From positions 1 through 64,000 of the forward strand of contig RAZH01000001.1 in the NCBI GenBank assembly GCA_003612585.1: DNA of 64,000 nucleotides. Direction: 5' to 3'. Under the pieces are notes generated by a model, which made no database searches, was not told where the DNA came from, and was given only the letters and a program-made list of their open reading frames with translations. Position numbers and translations under genes: made by a program. This DNA is from a bacterium 1XD42-54 (GTDB lineage: Bacteria; Bacillota; Clostridia; Lachnospirales; Lachnospiraceae). Below are positions 56,954-64,000 of the stretch, piece after piece; within the stretch, counting starts at the first letter, position 1, and every line of letters starts with the position of its first letter.

Positions 56954-59182
56954 TTATATTTTCACAAGCTTCGCAAAGGAAGCAAACATTTTTTTCACGC
57001 CAACTCGGTCAAACTCGACCGTCACCTCATAGTCGCGGCCGCCTTCCACGATATTTTTAACCGTTCCCTCGCCAAATTTTATGTGACGTACACGGTCGCC
57101 TGTTGCATAGTCGAGCTCAGATGACTTTTTCACCTGGAACTGCTGCGGAACAAACGCTTTTGTGCGGAACACTTCACGTGCCTGCTGATAATGCGTCTGC
57201 GCCCGCTCACGCTGCGTTTTCGGCTGTTCCTTTTCTTTGGAGACATTTTCTTGCCGCTGGAACAGCTCCTGCGGAATATCCTCAACAAAACGGGAAACCC
57301 GGTTGTAATGGATCTCTCCACGCACCATACGCTGCCGCGCCGCAGTCAGATAAATCTGCTTCATGGCACGCGTAATGCCCACATAACAAAGTCTTCGCTC
57401 CTCTTCAATATCCAGCGGATCTTCTGATGTAATGCTCATATAGCTCGGAAACATGCCATCCTCCATCCCGACAAGAAATACATTGGGAAATTCGAGGCCC
57501 TTTGCACTGTGCAGGGTCATCATCAGCACATGATCCGGATCTTCTTCCAGACTGTCTATATCCGCAACAAGAGCCACTTCCTCCAGAAAACCATTCAGGC
57601 TGTGTGTTTCATGATCCTGATTTTCATCGTAGGCTGCTGCCTTGTTCAAAAGCTCTCCAATATTTTCAATACGCTCCTGTGCCTCGTCCGTGCCCTCTGC
57701 TTCCAATTCTCTGCGGTAACCGGTGGTCTCGATCACATCCTCAATCAGGTCCTTCACAGTAAAAAACTCTTCTTTACTGCGAAACGTCTGAATCATCTGT
57801 ACGAAATTCTGGAGCTTCATCGCACTTTTTCCAATTCCAGGGATCGTCTCAGCCACACGCAGCGCATTATAAAAACTTGCTTCATGCGCAATCGCATATT
57901 CCTGTACGCGAGTAATGGTCGTTGCGCCAATGCCACGCTTTGGCACGTTGATAATTCGGCGTACTGCCAAATCATCTTCCGCATTTGCAATTGTTTTCAG
58001 ATATGCCAGGATATCCTTAATTTCCTTACGCGCGTAGAAATTTACGCCGCCCACAATCTTGTAGGGAATGTTCGCCAGCAGAAATTTCTCCTCGAACATA
58101 CGCGACTGAGCATTCGTGCGGTACAAAATCGCACACGCTCCATATTTCCAGTCACCGCGCTGTACGTGGCCATTGATAATACCGGAAACATACTCCGCCT
58201 CCTCAAAACCATTCATGAACTGGCGGAATTTCACCTTGTCCCCAGAACCGTTTGCCGTCCACAGACGTTTGCTCTTTCTTCCGCTGTTGTGACTGATCAC
58301 CTCATTTGCCGCATCAAGAATATTTTGGGTAGAACGATAATTCTGTTCCAGTCTTATCACCTTCGCATCCGGGAAAAACTGTTCAAAATTCAGAATATTT
58401 CCAATGTTTGCTCCCCGGAATTTGTAAATAGACTGGTCGTCGTCTCCCACCACACACAGATTTCCATATTTGGAAGCCAGCATACTCACCAGCTTAAATT
58501 GCGCCGTATTGGTGTCCTGGTACTCATCCACCATGATGAATCGAAAACGTTCCTGATAAGAATCCAGTATATCGGGGCAACTTTGAAACAGTTCCACTGT
58601 TTTAAAAATCAGATCATCAAAATCCAGCGCATTGCAGTTTTTGAGCTCCTTCTGATACTCGCGGTAAACGCTGGCAGCCATTTGCAGCCGGAAATCCCCC
58701 TGTGCTTTCAGCGCATACTCTTCCGGGCCGGTCAGTTCATCTTTTGCGGAAGAAATGACGCTCATAAAAAAACGCTCCTTATAGAGCTTTGTATCCACCT
58801 GCAACCGTTTGCAGATTTCTTTTATCACGGATTTCTGGTCGTCCGCGTCATAAATTGTAAAATTCGTGTTGAAACCAATCCGGTCTATGTAGCGGCGCAA
58901 AATGCGGACACATGTACTGTGAAACGTGGTCACCCAGGCCCGGTCAGCTTCCCCATTGAGCATGTGGTTGACGCGCTCCCGCATTTCCCCGGCTGCCTTA
59001 TTTGTGAACGTAATCGCCATAATGTTCCACGGATCAACGCCCCGCTCCTCCATCAGCCACGCAATCCGGTGCGTCAGCACCCTCGTTTTCCCGGAACCGG
59101 CCCCTGCAAGAATCAGAAGCGGGCCCTCATAATGGCACACTGCCTCATACTGCTCCGGATTTAAAGTATCATATATACTCAT
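56954..59182 (-). CDS. pcrA: ATP-dependent DNA helicase PcrA (UvrD/Rep family)
   Basis: A 742-residue superfamily 1 helicase. Motif I GAGSGKT (27-33), motif Ia, motif II VDEYQD (about 222-227), motif III GDDDQSIYKFRGA, motif IV RLEQNYRST, motif V MTLHSAKGLEF and motif VI CYVGITRA are all in order. The C-terminal Tudor-like segment (GDRVRHIKFGEGTVKNI) that contacts RNA polymerase is present. It acts in repair and in clearing stalled replication or transcription. Start ATG 59182. Confidence 0.97.
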   Translation of the reverse strand: MSIYDTLNPEQYEAVCHYEGPLLILAGAGSGKTRVLTHRIAWLMEERGVDPWNIMAITFTNKAAGEMRERVNHMLNGEADRAWVTTFHSTCVRILRRYIDRIGFNTNFTIYDADDQKSVIKEICKRLQVDTKLYKERFFMSVISSAKDELTGPEEYALKAQGDFRLQMAASVYREYQKELKNCNALDFDDLIFKTVELFQSCPDILDSYQERFRFIMVDEYQDTNTAQFKLVSMLASKYGNLCVVGDDDQSIYKFRGANIGNILNFEQFFPDAKVIRLEQNYRSTQNILDAANEVISHNSGRKSKRLWTANGSGDKVKFRQFMNGFEEAEYVSGIINGHVQRGDWKYGACAILYRTNAQSRMFEEKFLLANIPYKIVGGVNFYARKEIKDILAYLKTIANAEDDLAVRRIINVPKRGIGATTITRVQEYAIAHEASFYNALRVAETIPGIGKSAMKLQNFVQMIQTFRSKEEFFTVKDLIEDVIETTGYRRELEAEGTDEAQERIENIGELLNKAAAYDENQDHETHSLNGFLEEVALVADIDSLEEDPDHVLMMTLHSAKGLEFPNVFLVGMEDGMFPSYMSITSEDPLDIEEERRLCYVGITRAMKQIYLTAARQRMVRGEIHYNRVSRFVEDIPQELFQRQENVSKEKEQPKTQRERAQTHYQQAREVFRTKAFVPQQFQVKKSSELDYATGDRVRHIKFGEGTVKNIVEGGRDYEVTVEFDRVGVKKMFASFAKLVKI

Positions 59183-59220
59183 GCTGTTTTTCCGCCTTTC
59201 CCTCTTTCCACTGTTCTTCT

Positions 59221-59451
59221 CTACTCATCAAATTCTGCCACAACCGTGTAGCCGCTCTCATCGGCCCGTACCTCTGCCACAACACCTTCCCGCACTACAA
59301 GCCGTTCCCTGTTCGTATAATTTGCAGACATCGCAATAGCCGGCTCAATCGTATAATACCAGCTCGCTGGAAGTACCCCTTCGGAAACTGTAACCGGATC
59401 TCCCGGTTTTACCAGCCCCTCCCGTTCCATTTTAAATTCCATTCTGCGCAT
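59221..59451 (-). CDS. Small conserved protein of unknown function
   Basis: A 76-residue protein (about 73 if the ATG at residue 4 is used) located 38 bases before pcrA. It looks like a small beta-barrel: several short strands ([35 protein letters not shown]) and no membrane helix or cysteine. I do not recognise the family. The ribosome site is modest (AAAGGAGG about 10 bases before). Its position suggests co-transcription with pcrA. Confidence 0.6.
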   Translation of the reverse strand: MRRMEFKMEREGLVKPGDPVTVSEGVLPASWYYTIEPAIAMSANYTNRERLVVREGVVAEVRADESGYTVVAEFDE

Positions 59452-59654
59452 CCGCTGCCTCCTTTGCCAAGATCAAAAATGTTTTTTCTTCTGCATTCTG
59501 ACAGAACCTGACGTAATCCGTAACTTTTATTTTACCTGATACAGGCTTTCCTTGCAACCATAAATTCTCTTCCCTCAGTTATTTTCAGATTGCCTTTTTC
59601 AAACATTTCTCCTGTTTTTTCGCTTTTTTCAAGCCTTAGCTCTCCATTTCACAC

Positions 59655-59683
59655 TTGTCATATCCTTTCAAAAACTGTATAAT
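59655..59683 (+). promoter_or_regulatory. Promoter of the DUF1836 gene
   Basis: TTGTCA (59655-59660), 17-base spacer, TATAAT (59678-59683), about 80 bases before the ATG. The rest of the 312-base gap 59452-59764 is T-rich leader on one side and the start region of the pcrA unit on the other; no other structure was recognised. Confidence 0.75.
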
Positions 59684-59764
59684 CCAGTTTATAAACGGAT
59701 CATTGCGAAACTTTTCCCGGCGTTTTACAATTCCTTAATACAGTTTGTAAAAAGAGGTGAATTC

Positions 59765-60370
59765 ATGAAACAGGAATACACAAAACTTCTGTCTAATGTT
59801 CTAAAACAGATGGCAAATACGGATCACATCCAGCTGAATGATATTCCGAACATTGATTTATATATGGATCAGGTCACACACTTCATGGAAGAGCATCTGG
59901 AAGGCTCCAAACGCTACCAAGATGATAAAATCCTCACCAAAACCATGATAAACAATTATACGAAAAACAAGCTCCTTCCGCCTCCGCAAAAAAAGCGGTA
60001 CTCCAAAGAGCATATGCTGGTTCTGATCTTTATCTATTATTTTAAAAGTTTCCTTCCGCTCGGAGACATTCAGGCGATTTTAACGCCTGTAACAGAGCAC
60101 TTTTTTAACGCAAATCAGGATTACAATATTCAGAATATCTATTCCGAAATATATTCGCTCGGCAAAACACAGATCAGCGAAACGATACAGGATATCATAG
60201 ACAGCTTTCATCACGCTGCCAATTCCTTTAAGGACTGCCCGGAAGAAAAACGCGAGTTCATGCAGCTATTTTCCTTTATCTGCCTGCTCAGTTTCGACAT
60301 TTACTTGAAAAAAGAGGTCATAGAAAAAATGGTCGACTCGCTGCCCAGATTACCCGACGAAAAAAAATAG
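59765..60370 (+). CDS. DUF1836 family protein (MerR-like HTH)
   Basis: A 201-residue protein of the DUF1836 family. A winged-helix region of the MerR kind is visible (LTKTMINNYTKNKLLPPPQKKRYSKEHMLVLIFIYYFKSFLPLGDIQAIL, about 58-107), followed by a helical C-terminal half. Such proteins are common in clostridia and are presumed transcription regulators or development-linked factors without a known ligand. The ATG at 59765 follows AAAAGAGGTG. It is convergent with the YerC gene. Confidence 0.88.
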   Translation: MKQEYTKLLSNVLKQMANTDHIQLNDIPNIDLYMDQVTHFMEEHLEGSKRYQDDKILTKTMINNYTKNKLLPPPQKKRYSKEHMLVLIFIYYFKSFLPLGDIQAILTPVTEHFFNANQDYNIQNIYSEIYSLGKTQISETIQDIIDSFHHAANSFKDCPEEKREFMQLFSFICLLSFDIYLKKEVIEKMVDSLPRLPDEKK

Positions 60371-60397
60371 TGGTATTATGGAAGATAAAATCAATGC

Positions 60398-60439
60398 AAA
60401 AAGGGTTGTGCAAAATCAATGTTTCTGCACAGCCCTTTT
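60398..60439. terminator. Bidirectional terminator between DUF1836 and YerC genes
   Basis: AAAAGGGTTGTGCA (60398-60412 region) pairs with TGCACAGCCCTTTT (60426-60439), with A/T ends on both sides. Confidence 0.88.
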
Positions 60440-60476
60440 CGAAACTGAAATAATAAGCTTCATTATGTATGTCGTA

Positions 60477-60791
60477 TCAGCTTTCTTTAATTTCCCGCGT
60501 CTCTCCGTTTTTCATACGTGCAAAGACCATCTCGTATCCGTCGTTCCCATAATTCAGAGAACGATTCACACGGCTGATCGTTGCCGTAGAAGCGCCGGTC
60601 TTTTCTGCAATCTCCAGATACGTCTTCTTTTCCTTCAGCATATGCGCCACTTCAAACCGCTGAGAAAGCGAAAGCAGCTCATTGATCGTACATACATCCT
60701 CAAAAAACAGATAACACTCCTCTTTGTTTCTGAGACACATCACAGCCTCAAACAGCTCATCCACTGCGTCAGTGTGAATCTTTTTACTCAT
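60477..60791 (-). CDS. YerC/YecD family TrpR-related protein
   Basis: A 104-residue helical DNA-binding protein of the TrpR superfamily (DELFEAVMCLRNKEECYLFFEDVCTINEL, then the HTH KKTYLEIAEKTGASTATISRVNRSLNYG). The YerC/YecD group lacks the tryptophan-binding function of TrpR and has no established target. In many Firmicutes it stands near pcrA and ligA, so the pcrA neighbourhood is conserved. The ATG at 60791 follows GGAGAGGG. Confidence 0.92.
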   Translation of the reverse strand: MSKKIHTDAVDELFEAVMCLRNKEECYLFFEDVCTINELLSLSQRFEVAHMLKEKKTYLEIAEKTGASTATISRVNRSLNYGNDGYEMVFARMKNGETREIKES

Positions 60792-60926
60792 ATCCAGCCC
60801 TCTCCTATATCAATAGTTGCAAAACTGCATTCTCTTTTTATTTTAACACGTTACTTTAGTACTGTAAAGTGTTTTATATATTTTTAAGAACTTGCGCCGC
60901 CTGCAACTATCCCCCACTTTCTCCTC

Positions 60927-61655
60927 TCACTGTTTCTGTTTCCGAAACCGATTCGTATATTTTTTATATTCCTCCACGCTGCGGTTCACAATGAGCTCCT
61001 CTGGAAAATTCATCTCTTTCAAAAGCTTGTCTGCATACGTATGGTTCCCAACATCCGCAGCACAGTGGCTGTCACTGTTTACAATAATGGGCGTCTTATA
61101 AGAACGGCATAATTCCAGCATCTTTCTGTCATTTGGAACCGGATTCTTGCGTGCGCCCTTCGCACTCAGAGAACTGTTATTCAGCTCCAGAAGAACATGA
61201 TGCTCTTTTGCTGCCGCCACAAGCTCCTCATAATCCACCGGATAACGTCCGTCATCCGGATGCCCGATAATATTCACTGCCGGATTTTCCATTACCCTGA
61301 GATATGCTCTCGTGTTCTCTGCCTGCGTTCCCGGCCGGATGCACGGTGTGTGCAAGCTGGCTACCACAACATCCATCTGTGCAAGAAGCCCCTGCTCCAT
61401 GTCAAGCTTCCCCTCAAAATCCATAATATTCACTTCCGTTCCAAACAGCACCTCGATGCCAAACATCTGTCTCGGTAAAACCTTAAGATTTAAAAAGTAA
61501 AACTCATGACAGGTCCCTGGCATTGCCATTGCATGCTCGGTCAGCGCCAACAGCTCAAGTCCTTTTTCTGCCGCTGTCTGCGCCATCTCATAAATCGTAT
61601 TATACGCATGGCCACTCGCAATCGTATGGGCATGTGAATCCAACACACTCCTCAT
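60927..61655 (-). CDS. PHP-domain phosphoesterase (YcdX-like)
   Basis: A 242-residue PHP hydrolase from the ATG at 61655, which follows AAAGGAG. Metal-binding motifs: DSHAHT near the N-terminus, TEHA at about 41, a metal Glu in GTEVN, SLHTP, GHPDDGRYP and the late NSDSHCAADVG. This matches the YcdX/phosphatase subgroup rather than DNA polymerase-associated PHP domains. The substrate is unknown. Confidence 0.9.
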   Translation of the reverse strand: MRSVLDSHAHTIASGHAYNTIYEMAQTAAEKGLELLALTEHAMAMPGTCHEFYFLNLKVLPRQMFGIEVLFGTEVNIMDFEGKLDMEQGLLAQMDVVVASLHTPCIRPGTQAENTRAYLRVMENPAVNIIGHPDDGRYPVDYEELVAAAKEHHVLLELNNSSLSAKGARKNPVPNDRKMLELCRSYKTPIIVNSDSHCAADVGNHTYADKLLKEMNFPEELIVNRSVEEYKKYTNRFRKQKQ

Positions 61656-61779
61656 TTTTCCATCTCCTTTCAAAGATTTATCGCACGCAAAACACGTTGC
61701 GTTTTGCTGATTTACGCTTACTTTTTACCTTTGCATAAAATAAGAATCGGACAGGATGTCCAAAGCATTCCTGCCGACC

Positions 61780-61817
61780 AAAAAGCAGAACGCCCTGCAT
61801 CCTCCCTGCCAGAGCGT
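61780..61817 (-). terminator. Terminator after the NMT1-like binding protein gene
   Basis: ACGCCCTG (61790-61797) pairs with CAGAGCGT (61810-61817), one G-U pair, followed on the minus strand by CTGCTTTTTGG. It separates the binding protein gene from the PHP gene. Confidence 0.75.
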
Positions 61818-61885
61818 CCTTACTTATTATAACCAGAAATCAAATAAAATTCAACAAATGCCCTTAACCGGATCTATCGATCCAA

Positions 61886-62896
61886 CTATTTTGCTGCCGT
61901 TTCCGCATACTCTGTGTTTACAAGCGCTTCATACGGAACCCGTTCCTCAAGCTCTCCTGCATCTTCCAGAATATCCTGCAAAAGCTCAAAACTCTCTTTT
62001 TCAAATACGAGATTTTCTTTCCAGGTATCCTGCTCATAGTAACGTGTTACAATCGTTGTAATGGTCTCAAGATCTGTCTCTGCAAACTGCGGTGCAATTG
62101 TCTCTGCAATTTCCTCCGGTGTATGGGTATTCACATAATCCATTCCCTTCTGAAGTGCGTTTGTGAAACCCTGCACCAGATCCGGATGTTCCTCCATATA
62201 GCTGGTCTTTGTGCTGTACGCCGTATACGGCACATAACCGGAATCCGTACCGAGAGAGGCGACAACATATCCGACGCCCTCTTTCTCAAGCGTTGTGGCA
62301 CCAGGCTCGAATTCTACGGTGAACTCCCCCTGATTACCGGAAAATGCTGCTGCCGTTGAACCGAAATCAATCGACTGGTCTATGTTGACATCGTTCTGCG
62401 GATCAATGCCATTCTGCCGGAGAATATACTCAAAGACCATTTCCGGCATACCGCCTTTTCTACCGCCAAGTACATCCTTCCCTTTCAAATCTTCCCAGGA
62501 AAAGTCCGGCATTTCTTCTCTTGCTACCAGGAAATTGCCGGCACGCTGTGTCAGCTGCGCAAAATTCACAGGAGTATCCTGAGCACCGCCGCTGTACGTA
62601 TAAATGGATGCTTCCGATCCCATAAATCCAATATCTGCCTCACCTGACAAAAGAGCAGTCATAGTCTTATCTGCTCCAAAACCAGTTACCAGCGTCAATT
62701 TGATTCCTTCTTCCTCAAAATAGCCAAGCTCAATCGCTGCATACTGCGGTGCATAGAAAATAGAGTGTGCTACTTCGTTTAATGTGACCTCCTGAAGCTC
62801 CGGTGCTTTTTCCACCTCCTCTGCTGCTGTAACGCCGGACATACTGCCAAGCATCAGCCCCAGAGAACATGCGAGTGACAAAACTTTTCTTTTCAT
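61886..62896 (-). CDS. NMT1/SsuA-type ABC substrate-binding protein, orphan
   Basis: A 336-residue exported binding protein (signal peptide 1-24, cleavage after TAA/AEE; no lipobox Cys). The SsuA/ThiY/NMT1 fold is indicated by VTLNEVAHSIFYAPQYAAIELGYFEEEGI, LLSGEADIGFMGSEASI and KGKDVLGGRKGGMPEMVFEYIL. Family members bind sulfonates, nitrate, taurine or thiamine precursors; no riboswitch supports a thiamine role. Unusually, no permease or ATPase gene is adjacent: a terminator follows it and a tRNA lies upstream. The ATG at 62896 follows AAAAGGAG. Confidence 0.88.
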   Translation of the reverse strand: MKRKVLSLACSLGLMLGSMSGVTAAEEVEKAPELQEVTLNEVAHSIFYAPQYAAIELGYFEEEGIKLTLVTGFGADKTMTALLSGEADIGFMGSEASIYTYSGGAQDTPVNFAQLTQRAGNFLVAREEMPDFSWEDLKGKDVLGGRKGGMPEMVFEYILRQNGIDPQNDVNIDQSIDFGSTAAAFSGNQGEFTVEFEPGATTLEKEGVGYVVASLGTDSGYVPYTAYSTKTSYMEEHPDLVQGFTNALQKGMDYVNTHTPEEIAETIAPQFAETDLETITTIVTRYYEQDTWKENLVFEKESFELLQDILEDAGELEERVPYEALVNTEYAETAAK

Positions 62897-63015
62897 AAAA
62901 ATCTCCTTTTTATCAGCTTAACGTAATATATGCATCAAGCAAATAAACCGTGCATTCCATCTCACCTTCACAGAGATCCGAAAAGTACGATAAAACGATT
63001 TTTAAAAATAATATT

Positions 63016-63043
63016 GCATTTCAGCTTCCGTATGATATAATAC
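63016..63043 (+). promoter_or_regulatory. Promoter of tRNA-Ala
   Basis: TTGCAT (63016-63021), 16-base spacer, TATAAT (63038-63043), about 95 bases before the mature tRNA. Confidence 0.75.
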
Positions 63044-63087
63044 AAACAGTGCAAAACTAAACAGAAGATTCCCATAGAAGGTATGGA

Positions 63088-63133
63088 GCATGCTTCATTT
63101 GCAGTTATTCACAGCAACGCAAAGCGAAGCATG
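63088..63133 (+). other. Hairpin in the tRNA-Ala leader
   Basis: CATGCTTC (63088-63095) pairs with GAAGCATG (63126-63133), extended by an inner TTTGC/GCAAA pairing. It lies in the precursor just before the tRNA, with no T run, and may guide 5' processing. Confidence 0.65.
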
Positions 63134-63142
63134 AAATGAAAC

Positions 63143-63215
63143 GGGGTATTAGCGCAGCTGGGAGCGCGCCACACTGGCAGTGTGGAGGCCACGGGTTCGA
63201 GTCCCGTATACTCCA
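63143..63215 (+). tRNA. tRNA-Ala (anticodon GGC)
   Basis: A 73-base cloverleaf: acceptor GGGGTAT/ATACTCC, D arm GCGC...GCGC, anticodon stem CCACA/TGTGG with loop CTGGCAG giving anticodon GGC, TPsiC stem ACGGG-TTCGAGT-CCCGT, discriminator A. The G3-U70 pair that marks alanine tRNA is present. CCA is not encoded. It reads GCC/GCU alanine codons. Confidence 0.96.
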
Positions 63216-63290
63216 CTCAAACGCATTTAGAAAAAGCCTGAATATGATATAGTCCTATATCGGAATGCGTTTTGTTTCCTGCATTGGCAA

Positions 63291-63320
63291 AAAGACAGTA
63301 TCGGCTGTCTTTATTTTTTT
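63291..63320 (+). terminator. Terminator after tRNA-Ala
   Basis: AAAGACAG (63291-63298) pairs with CTGTCTTT (63305-63312), followed by seven T. A second, weaker hairpin with AAACGCATT/AATGCGTTT spans about 63218-63272 between the tRNA and this terminator. Confidence 0.9.
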
Positions 63321-63465
63321 GCAAACCGTTCTTTCTTTTTCCATTGCAATGCAGGCAATAAAAAAACCTGCACCGGAATATATTTTTAAGTAGCTGAATC
63401 ATTCATCTTTTTAAAATGATCTCACGTTCAACGTATTGATTGTGATAAATATATTGATTACCTTT

Positions 63466-63494
63466 TTGCCTGTATTTCATTTATAGAGTATAAT
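63466..63494 (+). promoter_or_regulatory. Promoter of the membrane protein gene at the right end
   Basis: TTGCCT (63466-63471), 17-base spacer, TATAAT (63489-63494), about 70 bases before the ATG at 63566. The rest of the tRNA-to-gene gap holds only the tRNA terminator. Confidence 0.7.
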
Positions 63495-63565
63495 AATTTG
63501 GCTGAAATTGGTTTGTACTTACCAAAAGAGGAGATTTCAGAAACAACACAGAAAGGAGGATATGT

Positions 63566-64000
63566 ATGAAAAAATATTCCATGCTCCGTGTAATCATTTT
63601 CCATCCGCTTAAAACGTTTATTCTTTCGATCATCATGACGTTTGTCTTGTTATATATATCGATTATCCTCAATATCAATTTCGGAGATGACGAGATGTAC
63701 GTCTTTCTGATTGGAGGCGTTGTAAGCGCAGCATATATTTTGAAGCGGCGGTACAACAAAGGATATGCAGGCGGTTCTACTCCCAAGCGTAAGAAAAGCT
63801 GGCTGTTTGGCATGGTAAGGCACATGAACAATTCCGTTGACAGATATGGAAATTCTGTAGAAAATGCACTCATGAACGCTTTCACAGGTTCCTCGTCAAG
63901 AGCAGCAGATGAAGCCCGATACCGCGCGCAGCAACAGCAGGCCGATGCAGCGGCACGTGCCAGATGGAATGCGCTTGACCGCCAGAAAAAGGCTGAATGG
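63566..64000 (+). CDS. Membrane protein of unknown function, partial at window end
   Basis: An open frame from the ATG at 63566 runs off the window after 145 codons. AAAGGAGGA lies 6 bases before it, the strongest start signal in this area. It begins MKKYSMLRVIIFHPLKTF, has two membrane helices (about 15-35 and 46-63), then a basic loop (KRRYNKGYAGGSTPKRKKSW) and a helical, Gln/Ala/Arg-rich segment. I do not recognise a family. Frames on the opposite strand here are incidental. Confidence 0.7.
   Translation, partial: MKKYSMLRVIIFHPLKTFILSIIMTFVLLYISIILNINFGDDEMYVFLIGGVVSAAYILKRRYNKGYAGGSTPKRKKSWLFGMVRHMNNSVDRYGNSVENALMNAFTGSSSRAADEARYRAQQQQADAAARARWNALDRQKKAEW

Noticed and set aside
57509-59164. 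551-codon open frame on the plus strand opposite pcrA
   Set aside because: Shadow of the well-conserved helicase gene; no ribosome site and no family features.
62897-63015. TPP riboswitch before the NMT1-like binding protein
   Set aside because: The CTGAGA and ACCTGA core elements are absent.
63143-63215. tRNA-Ala as integration site of the element at the left
   Set aside because: The tRNA is 60 kb away, intact, and has no integrase beside it; the integrase lies at guaA.
63481-63885. 134-codon frame on the minus strand at the right end
   Set aside because: Antisense to the plus-strand membrane protein gene that has a strong ribosome site and promoter.

Overview
The window looks like chromosome of a gut-type Clostridia (Lachnospiraceae-like) bacterium. 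Reasons: the Gram-positive gene orders rpsL-rpsG-fusA-tuf and rpmG-secE-nusG-rplK-rplA-rplJ-rplL-rpoB-rpoC, an L10 leader with an attenuator, strong AGGAGG ribosome sites, frequent GTG/TTG starts, and families typical of that group (DUF1836, YerC/YecD, VanZ-like, DUF1700/DUF4097 with PadR, YesN/LytS-type sugar sensing). Nearly every gene is on the minus strand. The genus assignment is inference; there is no 16S gene here.

Layout. 1-3183: one end of an integrative/mobilisable element (truncated RecA-like ATPase, 49-residue ORF, MobC-like protein, tyrosine integrase, excisionase, divergent XRE repressor) lying against the 3' end of guaA, a known integration hotspot. 3181-8693: housekeeping and regulatory genes: a GMP synthetase lacking most of its glutaminase domain, an MmcQ/YjbR protein, an ECF sigma/anti-sigma pair, an XRE regulator, a ClbS/DfsB-like protein and a WYL regulator. 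8775-13544: the str operon with promoters before rpsL and before tuf. 13623-14649: VanZ-like protein with a Pro/Tyr-rich tail. 14657-26331: RNA polymerase and ribosomal protein cluster, with separate promoters before rpmG, rplJ (L10 leader) and rpoB.

26436-29486: a PadR-DUF1700-DUF4097 operon and a TfoX/GyrI-like pair. 29671-34888: a VOC protein, response regulator, histidine kinase, ABC ATPase and FtsX-like permease, apparently read from a promoter in an insertion-sequence remnant. 35178-47559: a carbohydrate region. A membrane-anchored sugar-binding sensor, YesM/LytS-type kinase and AraC-type response regulator form a three-component system, followed by a lipoprotein sugar-binding protein, a ChvE-MmsA-MmsB monosaccharide importer and a secreted GH43-like glycosidase with an F5/8C-type domain. 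The sensor presumably reports sugar outside the cell and switches on the importer.

47619-54829: a patchwork of remnants and mobile or defence-type genes: sugar isomerase fragment, serine recombinase with inverted repeats, AbiH-like fragment, intact cysteine desulfidase, a GmrSD/SspE-like DUF262-DUF1524 protein, and a DUF1016 (YhcG) nuclease between two related palindromes and carrying an in-frame palindromic repeat. 54995-64000: chromosome again: RlmD-like methyltransferase, acidic membrane protein, PcrA helicase, DUF1836 protein, YerC, PHP phosphoesterase, an orphan NMT1/SsuA-type binding protein, tRNA-Ala(GGC) and the start of a membrane protein running off the end.
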